Assembly: GCF_009901585.1 (NCBI RefSeq)
Contig: NZ_WXYO01000005.1
Coordinates: 496,001-560,000 of the forward strand
Direction: 5' to 3'
DNA from: Poritiphilus flavus
Lineage (GTDB): Bacteria; Bacteroidota; Bacteroidia; Flavobacteriales; Flavobacteriaceae
DNA length: 64,000 nucleotides
Under the pieces are notes generated by a model. The model was not told where the DNA came from. It saw only the letters and a program-made list of their open reading frames with translations, and ran no database searches. Below, in pieces: positions 46,530 to 55,725 of this stretch. The translations under genes and the position numbers were made by a program. The number at the start of each line of letters is the position of its first letter. The stretch's first letter is position 1.

Positions 46530-47609
46530 GTGGTCGGTTCAGGATCAGCGAAAAAGGGAATATTACAGTTGTCAGAGACTGCCGAGCTCGTATTAGGGAG
46601 TTTCGGGGCGATGCAAAGCGCCTTCCTCTCTGTATATCTATTCCTGAGCAAACGCAGGAACACCAAAAACCTTCTACTGACGCTTTTTTTTCTGTTTATT
46701 ACACTGCGGATCGTAAAATCCCTGCTGTGGGTATATCTGGACCAGGTTCCCCAGTGGTTCCTGAATCTGGGTTTCGTTGCCCATAGTGCAAGCGGTCCCC
46801 TGTTGTTTTTATACCTGATCTATTTCATGCGGGATAAGTCCTGGAAGGGGATACACTTACTGCACTTTCTTCCATCCGCCGTATTGCTGCTTCTGCTGTT
46901 TTATCTTAATGAGGCCAATTTTTGGTATAAAGGAGGCTATTCCGCCCTTTTATACCAGCAATTGACGTACGCCTTGCTCACTCTTGGCTTGCTGGTGTTT
47001 TCTTTTGGCCGAAGAAGGCGGGAAGAAAGCCTTGCCAAACTGGCCAACAGGGATTGGCTATGGCTGAGTGTCCTGGTACTGGGGGTTTTCAGCATTCAAC
47101 TGGCCTATTTTTCCAACTATCTGCTGGGGTTAACACCCTATTTGGCCGGCCCCGTGGTCTATGGTGTATTTGTCTTCGCGATCGCCTTTTTTGCAGTTAC
47201 GGAAAGGCAAACGGGAAGTTCCGAAGGCCAGCTTGTAAAGTATGGTAATATTCACCTGGAGGCTAAGGAATTTGACAGGATCCGGAATCGGATCGAAACC
47301 CTGATGGTAGCGGAAAAACCTTATCTGGAAGCGGACTTTTCCCTTGAAAGCTTATCGGAACTTGTAGGAACGGCACGGTATATCGTTTCACATGTCATCA
47401 ACAAAGGGTTTAAGACAAATTTTTCGGATTTGATCAATTCCTATAGGGTGGAAGAGGCCAAAAGCAAACTAAGTTCCGATGCCTTCCGCAATATTAAAAT
47501 TGCCCAGATTGCTTATGAATGTGGCTTTAATTCCCTTTCTTCCTTTAATGCTTCCTTTAAAAAACACACAGGAACCACACCTTCCTACTTCCGCGATCAC
47601 CAAAGTTGA
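46530..47609 (+). CDS. Membrane-bound AraC family transcriptional regulator
   Basis: About 330-359 residues with seven predicted membrane helices in the N-terminal 215 residues, then a cytoplasmic AraC-type DNA-binding domain (about 255-355: ESLSELVGTARYIVSHVINKGF, FSDLINSYRVEEAK, IAQIAYECGFNSLSSFNASFKKHTGTTPSYF). It would sense an envelope or small-molecule signal through the membrane part. The start is uncertain: GTG at 46530 gives the longest reading, TTG a little downstream fits the helix better, and the first ATG would remove most of the N-terminal segment. Confidence 0.88.
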   Translation: MVGSGSAKKGILQLSETAELVLGSFGAMQSAFLSVYLFLSKRRNTKNLLLTLFFLFITLRIVKSLLWVYLDQVPQWFLNLGFVAHSASGPLLFLYLIYFMRDKSWKGIHLLHFLPSAVLLLLLFYLNEANFWYKGGYSALLYQQLTYALLTLGLLVFSFGRRRREESLAKLANRDWLWLSVLVLGVFSIQLAYFSNYLLGLTPYLAGPVVYGVFVFAIAFFAVTERQTGSSEGQLVKYGNIHLEAKEFDRIRNRIETLMVAEKPYLEADFSLESLSELVGTARYIVSHVINKGFKTNFSDLINSYRVEEAKSKLSSDAFRNIKIAQIAYECGFNSLSSFNASFKKHTGTTPSYFRDHQS

Positions 47610-47702
47610 TTTGAGGGATTTATAAATCCGTAAGTCGCATTTAAAAATTGCTCAGGATTTCCAAGGTCGTTTGTTCACCTTGAGACTACTAAGCATAATT
47701 CT

Positions 47703-49001
47703 GTGTCTCGGGAGCGACTTTCCACTTATCTGCTAATTGAACCCATGGAGCGGTCTAAGGTATTCTGGGCCTGCTTTTACTTTTTTGTCTTGCTCGCTGC
47801 ATATTTTGTGCTTAGGCCCATACGAGATGAAATGGGGATACTGAACGGAGCTTCAAATATGCAATGGCTGTTTACAGGTACCTTCCTGAGCATGCTGGCC
47901 ATAGTTCCTGTTTTTGGCATGTTATGCCGGAAATATGCGATTGCCAGGGTGCTTAGGTTTTCATATGTCTTTTTTATCCTCAATATCATCGCATTCTACA
48001 TTCTCTTTAGTTTCAAACTGTATCCGGATATCTTGCCGATTGTTTTTTTTATCTGGTTAAGTGTCTTTAACCTGTTCGCTGTTTCCTTATTCTGGAGTTT
48101 TATGGTAGACCTTTTCACTACTGAGCAATCCAAGCGGCTTTTCGGTATCATAGCCGTGGGAGGAAGCCTGGGAGCCATTTTGGGGCCGCTGCTTACCCAG
48201 TCTCTGATCGGTATAATTGGTATTGAGAACCTTTTTCTCCTGGCACTGCTTCTTTTGTTCCTGGTACTCTGGTCTTTGGTTCGCTTGCAGCGTATGCACA
48301 GGCTGTCCAGAGTCGAAGCACTTTCGGAAGATGCAAAAACTTCATTACCCTTGCTTGGATCTGGATCCATTCTTTCCGGTATAAAAATGGTATGGGATTC
48401 TGCCTACCTGCAAAAACTGGTCTTGTTCATGCTGTTGTATACCTCAGTCTCTACTTTCCTGTATTTTGAACAGGCGCACATTGTTGAGGCCACCTTAGCT
48501 GATAGTACGGCCCGTGTGACCTACTTTTCCAGGGTAGACCTGATTACCAATACACTTGCGATAAGCGGACAATTACTGCTAACCAATCGTATGATCCGCA
48601 AATTCGGACTGGCCATTACGCTATGTGCTGTACCTGTTTTGATTGGGCTGGGTTTTCTGCTATTGAGTAAGACCCCGATACTCCTTGTGATAGGCGCTTT
48701 AATGGTATTACACCGTACGGGTAATTTTATCCTGCTCCGGCCGGGAAGGGAAATGTTGTATACCGTATGTAACCGCGGTGAAAAGTACCTGGCGAAGAAT
48801 TTTCTCGACACTGCAATCTACAGGGGAGGGGACGCCCTTTCCGGCTGGGCCTTTGCCGGACTGGTATCTCTCGGGTTCGGGCTGTCCTGGATAGCACTTA
48901 TTGCCGTACCTTTAGTAATGCTATGGTCTTACACCGGATTCCGATTGGGCAGGAAAGCGGAGGAGAGCTCTAAAAATTATATACATCAAAAAACGAACTG
49001 A
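47703..49001 (+). CDS. NTP/NDP exchange transporter-like MFS membrane protein
   Basis: A 432-residue protein with 12 hydrophobic segments. The N-terminal IEPMERSKVFWACFYFFVLLAAYFVLRPIRDEMG matches the Tlc/AAC-like group found in many free-living bacteria, which are annotated as NTP/NDP transporters although their cargo is unknown. The motif FGIIAVGGSLGAILGP is also typical. GTG at 47703 is taken because the conserved IEPxER lies just after it; ATG at 47745 would cut it off. It ends one base before the next gene. Confidence 0.82.
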   Translation: MSRERLSTYLLIEPMERSKVFWACFYFFVLLAAYFVLRPIRDEMGILNGASNMQWLFTGTFLSMLAIVPVFGMLCRKYAIARVLRFSYVFFILNIIAFYILFSFKLYPDILPIVFFIWLSVFNLFAVSLFWSFMVDLFTTEQSKRLFGIIAVGGSLGAILGPLLTQSLIGIIGIENLFLLALLLLFLVLWSLVRLQRMHRLSRVEALSEDAKTSLPLLGSGSILSGIKMVWDSAYLQKLVLFMLLYTSVSTFLYFEQAHIVEATLADSTARVTYFSRVDLITNTLAISGQLLLTNRMIRKFGLAITLCAVPVLIGLGFLLLSKTPILLVIGALMVLHRTGNFILLRPGREMLYTVCNRGEKYLAKNFLDTAIYRGGDALSGWAFAGLVSLGFGLSWIALIAVPLVMLWSYTGFRLGRKAEESSKNYIHQKTN

Positions 49002-49002
49002 T

Positions 49003-49926
49003 ATGAGAAAGTACTCCAGAAGAGAAATGGCAAAACAGCTTGCCTGTATGTCTGCCGGTACTTTGGTATGGCCATCTCACTGGTCAGCAAAGGCAGAGAG
49101 CATCAGAACCAGAAAGATACCCTCCTCCGGGGAACAACTCCCTATTGTTGGCCTGGGAACCTGGCAGTCTTTCGATGTAGGGACCTCTTCCACGCTCCGT
49201 GAGCAGTTGGAAAAGGTTCTTTCTGCCATGAAACAAAAAGGAGGCAAGGTCATTGACAGTTCTCCCATGTACGGGAGCTCTGAGCAGGTTGTCGGAGACC
49301 TGACCGCCAAAATGGGCATACAAAGCAGTTTTTTCTACGCTACTAAGGTCTGGACTTCAGGGAAGCAATCCGGTATCCGGCAGATGGAGACCTCAAAGAG
49401 GCGAATGCGCAGGCCACAAATGGACCTGATGCAGATCCATAACCTGGTAGACTTGCAGACGCACATAAAAACATTAAGAGAGTGGAAGGAAAAGGCCAAG
49501 ATCAGGTATTGGGGTATTACGCATTATACCAATTCCTCACATGAGAAACTGGCCCGAATTATACAAGCCGAAAAGCCGGATTTTGTACAGTTCAATTATT
49601 CCATCAATCAAAGAAATGCGGAGAACAGGCTGCTTGGAGTTGCCAGGGACCAGGGGACTGCGGTTCTGATCAACAGGCCTTACGACGGGGGCAGCCTGTT
49701 CCGAGCTATCAAAGGGAAGGAATTGCCTGCCTGGTGTAAAGAGGCTGATATCCATTCCTGGGGGCAGTTCTTCTTAAAATATATATTAGCACATGAGGCG
49801 GTAAACTGCGCAATTCCCGGAACTTCCAAGCCACATCATCTTCTGGATAATATGGGTGCCGGATTTGGGCGCCTTCCGGATGCGACATTTAGAAAAAGAA
49901 TGGTTCAGCACTTAAATTCTATCTAG
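49003..49926 (+). CDS. Tat-exported aldo/keto reductase family protein
   Basis: A 307-residue protein. The first 31 residues form a twin-arginine signal (YSRREMAKQL then a hydrophobic stretch and SAKA). The rest is an AKR barrel: VGLGTWQSFDVG, KVIDSSPMYGSSEQVVG with the catalytic Asp-Tyr, FYATKVW with the Lys, and MQIHN with the His (MDLMQIHN). It would be a periplasmic NAD(P)H-family enzyme or use another cofactor, since soluble nicotinamides are not expected there. It is coupled to the transporter gene upstream. Confidence 0.88.
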   Translation: MRKYSRREMAKQLACMSAGTLVWPSHWSAKAESIRTRKIPSSGEQLPIVGLGTWQSFDVGTSSTLREQLEKVLSAMKQKGGKVIDSSPMYGSSEQVVGDLTAKMGIQSSFFYATKVWTSGKQSGIRQMETSKRRMRRPQMDLMQIHNLVDLQTHIKTLREWKEKAKIRYWGITHYTNSSHEKLARIIQAEKPDFVQFNYSINQRNAENRLLGVARDQGTAVLINRPYDGGSLFRAIKGKELPAWCKEADIHSWGQFFLKYILAHEAVNCAIPGTSKPHHLLDNMGAGFGRLPDATFRKRMVQHLNSI

Positions 49927-50013
49927 CTTAAAAAACATTGGAATTAATTTTTAAGAGTCCACCTGCGCGTCTCTGGATTTGCTATTTTTATAGGAAACTA
50001 AAGACCACTTCCC

Positions 50014-51360
50014 TTGCGCATTTCCAAACTCATTCCGGCCCGGATCTTTCCGATACTTCTGGTGAATTTCATCGGGATCTTAGGTTATAGTATTGTCATT
50101 CCGATACTGATATTTATAGTGGTGGATCTGGGGGGAAATGGCTTTATTTATGGCATTCTTGGAGCTATGTATCCTTTCTTCCAGTTCATCGGGGCTCCCA
50201 TTCTTGGAAGTCTTTCAGACCGGATTGGCCGCAAGAAGGTGCTGGTGATCAGCCAATTGGGCACTTTTGTTGCCTGGGTACTCTTTCTATTGGCCTTTCT
50301 GCTGCCAAAAACTACATTATGGGGCCAGGATACGGAACTTACCGGCAACTACACTATGACCCTGCCCTTGCTGATTATTTTTTTAGCCAGAATATTTGAC
50401 GGTTTCACAGGCGGGAATGTCTCTGTGGCTAATGCCTACCTTTCCGATATTTCCACGGACGAGGACCGGAATGCAAATTTTGGGAAGATGGGGGCTTCAA
50501 CAAGCCTGGGATTTGTACTGGGGCCGGCAGTGGCTGGCATACTTGCTTCTACTTTTATGGGGGAGGCGCTCCCTCTTTTACTGGCTGCTGTAATTTCTCT
50601 TATCGCCATCTTTGTGATCAATACCAGGCTGGAAGAGACCGTTCCCTGCGTGGTCAATACTGGTAAGGTAAAGTTGGGCGCGTTCCGCAGGTTCTTCCAG
50701 GTAGAGCATAAGAATTGTTTTGAAGAAGGCGAATTACAGGCGAATCCGCCCAAAAGAGGGTGGAAAGCCGTCTTGCAGCAACCAGGTATCCCCTTGTTGT
50801 ATGCCGTTTACTTCCTGACTTTTCTCGCCTTCAGCCTTTTTTATGCCGGATTGCCGATATATGCGAATACGCTTTTAGATTGGACAGCCACGGATCTGGG
50901 AATCTTTCTGGCTTACTCCAGTTTTATCATGATCCTGGTGCAGGGGCCTCTGCTTACCAGACTTTCCAGGAAACTTTCCAATCGGACACTGATTATAATG
51001 GGCTCGCTTTTCTTAGCCCTGGGCTTCTTTCTGTTAGGTTTGGATAATACGCTTTTACTATATCTGGCCAACACCTTGTTTTCGGTAGGTAATGGTTTGA
51101 TGTGGCCCAGTTTCCTGGCCCTGCTTTCAGCAAGCGGTGAGAAGCATATGCAGGGAGCAATACAGGGCTATGGTAATAGTATGGGTAGTTTTGCGAGTAT
51201 GTTGGGCCTTATTATTGGGGGAATGTTGTTTGAGAGTATCGCGGTGACCGTATTTGCGATCGGGGCGGCGATCTTCCTGCTGATCACCCTGCTTATGGGC
51301 ATAAATTCGCTGAGAGGTCGCAGAGCAAAGCCAGGTCCCGAAGGAATTCTTACAAATTAA
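50014..51360 (+). CDS. MFS transporter, TetA-like exporter
   Basis: A 448-residue 12-helix protein with the MFS motif A, GSLSDRIGRKKVL, in loop 2-3 and ARIFDGFTGGNVSVANAYLSDIS (motif-C-like area). It resembles proton-coupled drug exporters of the TetA/YcaD type. The start is TTG at 50014 (reads RISKLIPARIFPILLVNFIG). The substrate is unknown. It converges on the bestrophin gene with 11 bases between stops. Confidence 0.88.
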   Translation: MRISKLIPARIFPILLVNFIGILGYSIVIPILIFIVVDLGGNGFIYGILGAMYPFFQFIGAPILGSLSDRIGRKKVLVISQLGTFVAWVLFLLAFLLPKTTLWGQDTELTGNYTMTLPLLIIFLARIFDGFTGGNVSVANAYLSDISTDEDRNANFGKMGASTSLGFVLGPAVAGILASTFMGEALPLLLAAVISLIAIFVINTRLEETVPCVVNTGKVKLGAFRRFFQVEHKNCFEEGELQANPPKRGWKAVLQQPGIPLLYAVYFLTFLAFSLFYAGLPIYANTLLDWTATDLGIFLAYSSFIMILVQGPLLTRLSRKLSNRTLIIMGSLFLALGFFLLGLDNTLLLYLANTLFSVGNGLMWPSFLALLSASGEKHMQGAIQGYGNSMGSFASMLGLIIGGMLFESIAVTVFAIGAAIFLLITLLMGINSLRGRRAKPGPEGILTN

Positions 51361-51371
51361 CCAGGGGGTTA

Positions 51372-52475
51372 CTACATCACAATATCGTTCTTCCAGGTAT
51401 AAGGTGCTGGGATATCCGTGTCGTCTATAAGCTGGCGGATGTCGATTTCAATGCCCCGGCTCATATCCGTAATGGGAACATCGTTTGGCCCACCTTCAAA
51501 GGGGTTCTCGGTATTTTCCCCAATAGCTTCCATGGTGTGGAATACCCAGGCGATCAGCGCGCTAAAAGGGATGGAGAACCAAACGAAGTGGTTGCCGATA
51601 AAGATCTGCAGCTTTTGAGTGAAGTCAAAATATGCGGGATTGGCTTTGAGATCTTCGATGATCTGGCCTCCAATGGCCTCAAAACTTTCCATCACCCCAA
51701 AAGGAAGTAAAAGAATAAATATCCAGACAAAGATATAGTTCAGCGTGGCGAACTGCCGGGGGTAAGGGAAGTTCTTGATCCGCTCGCATTTCCCCTGTAG
51801 CGTATAAAACTCCACCAGCATATTTTCCATTTCCATATGCCGGAAATCCTCGATATGACCTTCATCAAGCAATTCCCGCAACCTTCTGGATTGTATCCCC
51901 AGTAATTGTGACGCCTGATTTCCCTTGGCAAAGATCTCATCGTATTCTTCCCTGGAGATATAGGGAGTGATCATATCCTTGATCGGATAGGTGTCTTCGT
52001 GAACCGTATACTGGGTTTCACGGAATTCCTTGTTAGACTTTCCTGTTTTCAAATGGGTTTCCCAGGGTTTATCTTTTCTCAGCTGATATCTCAAGGCGGT
52101 TAACCAGGCAACATGCCGGTGCACCAGTTCCCTGTGAATGGTGTGCAGGCCTTCCTTTCCTTTGGGCGATTTGGCGTGCCGGTCCGTGATGAAATCCTTT
52201 ACCATAATAGTCCAGGAACGGGAGGAGTTTACGATACCTCCCCAGATCTTCCGGGCTTCCCAGAGCCTGTCATAAGAGGCGTTGTTTTTAAAACTTACGA
52301 TGAAAGCTACAGCGGTACCCAGTACGGCCAATGGAAGCCACGGCACATGTAGCCATTTCCAGCGCAGTACTTCAAAGAGAATTACAGGGATTGCAGCCAG
52401 GAGAAGAAAGAGGAAAATATGACGGCGGGTCCAGCGAATGACCCCCCTCACGGGAAATATTCTTCGGGTGTACAT
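51372..52475 (-). CDS. Bestrophin family ion channel (UPF0187)
   Basis: A 367-residue inner-membrane protein matching the bacterial bestrophin group: the early SFKNNASYDRLWEARKIWGGIVNSSRSW, four helices (about 22-38, 43-60, 240-260 and 280-300), and the C-terminal NPFEGGPNDVPITDMSR that carries the calcium-clasp acidic segment in bestrophins. Bacterial members are pentameric channels with cation or anion passage. Monocistronic in appearance. Confidence 0.93.
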   Translation of the reverse strand: MYTRRIFPVRGVIRWTRRHIFLFLLLAAIPVILFEVLRWKWLHVPWLPLAVLGTAVAFIVSFKNNASYDRLWEARKIWGGIVNSSRSWTIMVKDFITDRHAKSPKGKEGLHTIHRELVHRHVAWLTALRYQLRKDKPWETHLKTGKSNKEFRETQYTVHEDTYPIKDMITPYISREEYDEIFAKGNQASQLLGIQSRRLRELLDEGHIEDFRHMEMENMLVEFYTLQGKCERIKNFPYPRQFATLNYIFVWIFILLLPFGVMESFEAIGGQIIEDLKANPAYFDFTQKLQIFIGNHFVWFSIPFSALIAWVFHTMEAIGENTENPFEGGPNDVPITDMSRGIEIDIRQLIDDTDIPAPYTWKNDIVM

Positions 52476-52515
52476 AGGTTTAAAGCGATTGGTAGGGGAA
52501 AGATACGAAAACTAT

Positions 52516-53199
52516 CTATTCCTCATTTGCCAGGTATTCGCTGTACCTTTCTATGCCGGAATTTAGCATGTTTACTACGGCACGACTGGTAACCGTAGCC
52601 CCTGAAATACCATCTACCATTTGTGGGCCGTCCGCAACGATCGTACCGTCCTGCCTAAACCCAAAAGTCTGGTCCTGGTTGTTGACCAATTTGCCTACAA
52701 ACTGATCCTGAAAGGAGGAGCGGGTCATTTTAGCGCCATGTGTTTCAGATTCTGCAAGGTGGCCAAGTGCGATTTTCTTGATCTTTCCACTCGCCTTGCC
52801 TACCAGAACGGTGGCCCATATCCGGCCAATATACCCCTCTCCCTGTACTGTAACTATGGCCTCGTTAGAGTTCTTTAGTTCAAAAACCGGCCAGGAATCC
52901 ACTACTTTGGAGGAGGTAAGGCTGCGGTATTGACGCAGAGCAGCATCCATATCTGAATTTTGAACTACCCCCTGGCTGTCAACCAATAAGAAGCTCAATT
53001 GGTCAGAGGCCTCATCAATAGAAGCAAAGGAGAGACTGGCAAAATCCCCTACCTGCTTCAGTGTCTTTGGCACGGCCTTTACCGGGACTTCCACAGTTTC
53101 CGATACGGGTTTTTCTACTTTCTTCTCTTTGCATCCTGCGGATAGTGTTAAAGCAGCGGTTAATAGTCCAAATAAGCATAGTTTTATATTAGTGTTCAT
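52516..53199 (-). CDS. FMN-binding domain lipoprotein
   Basis: A 227-residue lipoprotein (lipobox SAGC, Cys23). The C-terminal FMN-binding domain has DGISGATVTSRAVVNML, where the Thr of SGAT is the usual site of covalent FMN attachment by ApbE. It would be an extracytoplasmic flavoprotein in electron transfer. No apbE was seen in the window. Its start codon lies only eight bases from a hexamer repeat array (53208-53267), an unusual 5' region. Confidence 0.88.
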   Translation of the reverse strand: MNTNIKLCLFGLLTAALTLSAGCKEKKVEKPVSETVEVPVKAVPKTLKQVGDFASLSFASIDEASDQLSFLLVDSQGVVQNSDMDAALRQYRSLTSSKVVDSWPVFELKNSNEAIVTVQGEGYIGRIWATVLVGKASGKIKKIALGHLAESETHGAKMTRSSFQDQFVGKLVNNQDQTFGFRQDGTIVADGPQMVDGISGATVTSRAVVNMLNSGIERYSEYLANEE

Positions 53200-53207
53200 G
53201 ATGATTG

Positions 53208-53267
53208 AAGTCTAAGTCCAAGTTTAAGCACAAGTCCAAGATTAAGTTTAAGCTTAAGTCCAAGTCT
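53208..53267 (+). repeat. Hexamer array AAGNNN, 10 units
   Basis: Ten units in unbroken phase: AAGTCT, AAGTCC, AAGTTT, AAGCAC, AAGTCC, AAGATT, AAGTTT, AAGCTT, AAGTCC, AAGTCT. It begins eight bases upstream of the start of the FMN-binding gene (minus strand). Confidence 0.88.
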
Positions 53268-53381
53268 TGCTGTCTAATTTCTATCGTCTATCGTCTATTC
53301 TCTCTTTTCTCCTTTTTAAGAAATCCGAAAGTATTAAGCACAGTTAAAAACGACAATGATTTATGTCATATGGGGAGGGTT

Positions 53382-53533
53382 GGATGGTTGGATAGTTGGA
53401 TTTTTAGATAAACGGACGATTCGATTGCTGGACTATTGGATTATTGAATGGTTGGACTGTTGGATTGTTGAATGGTTGGACTGTTGGATTATTGGATTTG
53501 TGGATGGAGGGATAGTTGCATGATCGGACTGGT
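53382..53533 (+). repeat. Degenerate tandem octamer array, 19 units
   Basis: Nineteen 8-base units in unbroken phase (GGATGGTT, GGATAGTT, GGACTATT, GGACTGTT, GGATTATT and others), the same unit as at 16573-16756 and on the same strand. Confidence 0.85.
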
Positions 53534-53580
53534 GGCAGGGCCGACGAAAGCTTAAAGAACCTTAACAATAATACATTTGC

Positions 53581-53943
53581 CTATTCCGAAGGCAAAATCC
53601 TTAAATAGAACCGATTCGGATCATAAACCTGGAAAATGGGCATGGCGTGGGTTCCATCAGGTTTGTGAATGGGCATGTCAACAACCCTGCCGCTGTGGTT
53701 TGGATTGGCTTGCATATCTTCCAGGATGAGATCATTTAAGGTAATATCGGATCGAAGGTCTAATTCGGACAATTGCTGTTGCTGCAGATTAGGACTTCCC
53801 CTGAGTAAATGATCAAAACTGCTCCAGTCTTTTTTAAAGAGATCGTTTTTGGATGAATCTTTAGTAAATAAGGAGTTGTCTTGCTGAGCAGATAAACTGA
53901 GGCAGCACAAAAGGCAGATTATTATGGTGCTTAGAAATTTCAA
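53581..53943 (-). CDS. Small exported protein of unknown function
   Basis: A 120-residue protein with a clear signal peptide (about 1-19, ending LSLSAQ). The mature part repeats DSSKNDLF-like acidic segments (20-45), then QQQQLSELDLRSDITLNDLILEDMQANPN, and ends DPNRFYLRILPSE. Not recognised. The region before the gene has no clear operon link. Confidence 0.7.
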   Translation of the reverse strand: MKFLSTIIICLLCCLSLSAQQDNSLFTKDSSKNDLFKKDWSSFDHLLRGSPNLQQQQLSELDLRSDITLNDLILEDMQANPNHSGRVVDMPIHKPDGTHAMPIFQVYDPNRFYLRILPSE

Positions 53944-54113
53944 TGGATTTACTTATGCCTTAAACTGAGGAATATATTCACTAAAATAATGAAATAAGCA
54001 TTTTATAGCAACGAAAATGAATATAATATCAGACTTTCCTAAATGCGGTAATTTAAAGCGTAAACGGGAAATTTTGATGTACCTAATGTGGATAATTCGG
54101 GACTATCTGGCCG

Positions 54114-55259
54114 CTAGTTTCGTACGAAAATTTCTTCTGGTGTTATTCCAATTTCTGTAAAATGAATTATGCGACCACTAAAGTCCAATACCATAAAAAT
54201 GCCGACATTACTCACGTCGCTACCTCTAACGCCCTTTCCGCATACATAGATGGTCTCGCTTTCCATATCTACGTCAAAATCGTTAATCCCTACAAATCCG
54301 TAGCCGTTATTGTTCATAAAATCATTTGCCTCTAAAAGAACCATGTTCTCCCCTAACGCCACTCCTGTATCATAGTCATAGATTAAAGGGCCTTCAACGA
54401 CCGGATTAGGCTGAACGTAGGAAAGTGTTAAGAGCATCTTAGATCCCAGGTTTTTACTGCGGAACAACCTAAGTCCCATATCTACTATGCTATCATAAGC
54501 TTCACCTTGCCTGACAAGTTCAGAAGTTTCCAGATCATATGCCTGATAAGTAAAGTCCCTCGAGAAAACCCATAAAGTCTTGTCGTTTATTGTACCACTA
54601 ATGAAGTTCCCCAATCCATAACTAAAAGTCTTAACTATAGTGCCGGATTCCAGATCAATTACTACAAGAAAATCCCCTAACTCCTCTGATTGAAGGTATA
54701 GTACTAGGTAGGATTCATTCATTATAGAGGATTCATGATTCACGTGTGGCGGTAGTAGTATTTTTTGGCATGAACCAGTGGCAATGTCATGGATTACAGC
54801 AAAATCCTCGTTGGTAGAAAAACTATTAATACGAATTGCCATTCTTGAGTTGGAATGAATGGATGCACCACTCTGCTGTTCACCTTCAACTGGCGGGCAA
54901 ATATTTACTCGGCCAATAATCTCACCGGTGGCAAGATTTTTTTGAGAATAGTGTGTTCTGCCAAGGTGGTAATGGAACCTGAGGATATCCCCCCTAACTA
55001 CATAAAATAACGAGGTGTCCTCATTTAGATCCAGCTGTTCATGCAGATTGATTTCTGGAGAGATAACTCCGTCCCTGCTAATATCTAACTGATACTTTAT
55101 GTCATCTCTTTCCCCAATAATGGTAACATTTGAAGGAAAACTCCCTTTAGGCAATTGGCCACCCTCATTTTCATTTGGATCCTCAGAATTATTATCTCCG
55201 CTGCTGCATCCGGCGATGAGACATACACAAACAATAAAAACAACTTCCTTAAGTCTCAT
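54114..55259 (-). CDS. Exported lipoprotein of unknown function, propeller-like
   Basis: A 381-residue lipoprotein (lipobox LIAGC, then SSGDNNSEDPNENEGG linker). Several segments look like beta-propeller blades (SGTIVKTFSYGLGNFISGTINDKTLWVF; TYQAYDLETSELVRQ). ATG at 55259 is used because the longer reading starts with TTG. Not recognised as a named family. It may bind at the cell surface like the LVIVD lipoprotein at 20458, but no enzymatic motif is visible. Confidence 0.75.
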   Translation of the reverse strand: MRLKEVVFIVCVCLIAGCSSGDNNSEDPNENEGGQLPKGSFPSNVTIIGERDDIKYQLDISRDGVISPEINLHEQLDLNEDTSLFYVVRGDILRFHYHLGRTHYSQKNLATGEIIGRVNICPPVEGEQQSGASIHSNSRMAIRINSFSTNEDFAVIHDIATGSCQKILLPPHVNHESSIMNESYLVLYLQSEELGDFLVVIDLESGTIVKTFSYGLGNFISGTINDKTLWVFSRDFTYQAYDLETSELVRQGEAYDSIVDMGLRLFRSKNLGSKMLLTLSYVQPNPVVEGPLIYDYDTGVALGENMVLLEANDFMNNNGYGFVGINDFDVDMESETIYVCGKGVRGSDVSNVGIFMVLDFSGRIIHFTEIGITPEEIFVRN

Positions 55260-55725
55260 TATTGAAAATTTTCGCCGCAAAATTTATCGAACTATTAAGG
55301 TTAACTCCAATTCTGTAATCTTGACACTTATGACCAATTTCTGCTCCAAAAGCTACTCATGAAAACAGCAAATTTAGACAAAGCCCTCATATGAGCATAG
55401 TATCCTGCCAAAAACTAATATTAGATAGATTAAATTCCTCTTTATTGCGGTGAAGACCTCAAATAATCGATAAGCATCCAAGAACTTTTTAGCGAATTCA
55501 TTTCTCTTATCGTAGAACCTAAATCCACATTTTAACACCAGCCCGTCATATTCTTATTGATGTTTGACCTCAATATAACAGTACTAATAAATCCTAACCA
55601 AGACCTATATATCAGGAACCTGGCCTCCGTCGGAAAACCGAATAATAAATAAACTAAATTTACAGTACCCGCTACCGAATTGAAGCCTATAAGTCTATTT
55701 GCTGAATAACCTAATCAAAAAACAG
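55260..55725. other. Long intergenic region, no clear gene
   Basis: This 466-base, A+T-rich divergent region lies between the lipoprotein gene (minus) and the alcohol dehydrogenase gene (plus). It must hold promoters for both, but no convincing -33/-7 pair was found. A 55-codon minus-strand frame (55374-55538, GTG start) was seen and not accepted as a gene. Confidence 0.5.

Larger units (their letters stand above)
53200..53580. other. Gene-free region with hexamer and octamer arrays
   Basis: The 381 bases contain no credible gene. 53208-53267 is ten consecutive hexamers AAGNNN; 53280-53300 repeats CTATCGT; 53382-53533 is 19 octamers of the GGATAGTT type. Open frames here read as repeats only (a Lys/Ser/Phe-rich frame on the plus strand). 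Confidence 0.85.

Noticed and set aside
53205-53411. Plus-strand frame rich in Lys, Ser and Phe
   Set aside because: It is only the translation of the AAGNNN hexamer array and flanking low-complexity DNA; no homology or leader features.
55374-55538. Minus-strand frame of about 55 codons starting with GTG (reads LKCGFRFYDKRNEFAKK at its start)
   Set aside because: No recognisable family, no promoter or ATG start, and such lengths occur by chance in A+T-rich DNA. It could be a gene remnant, but support is too weak.
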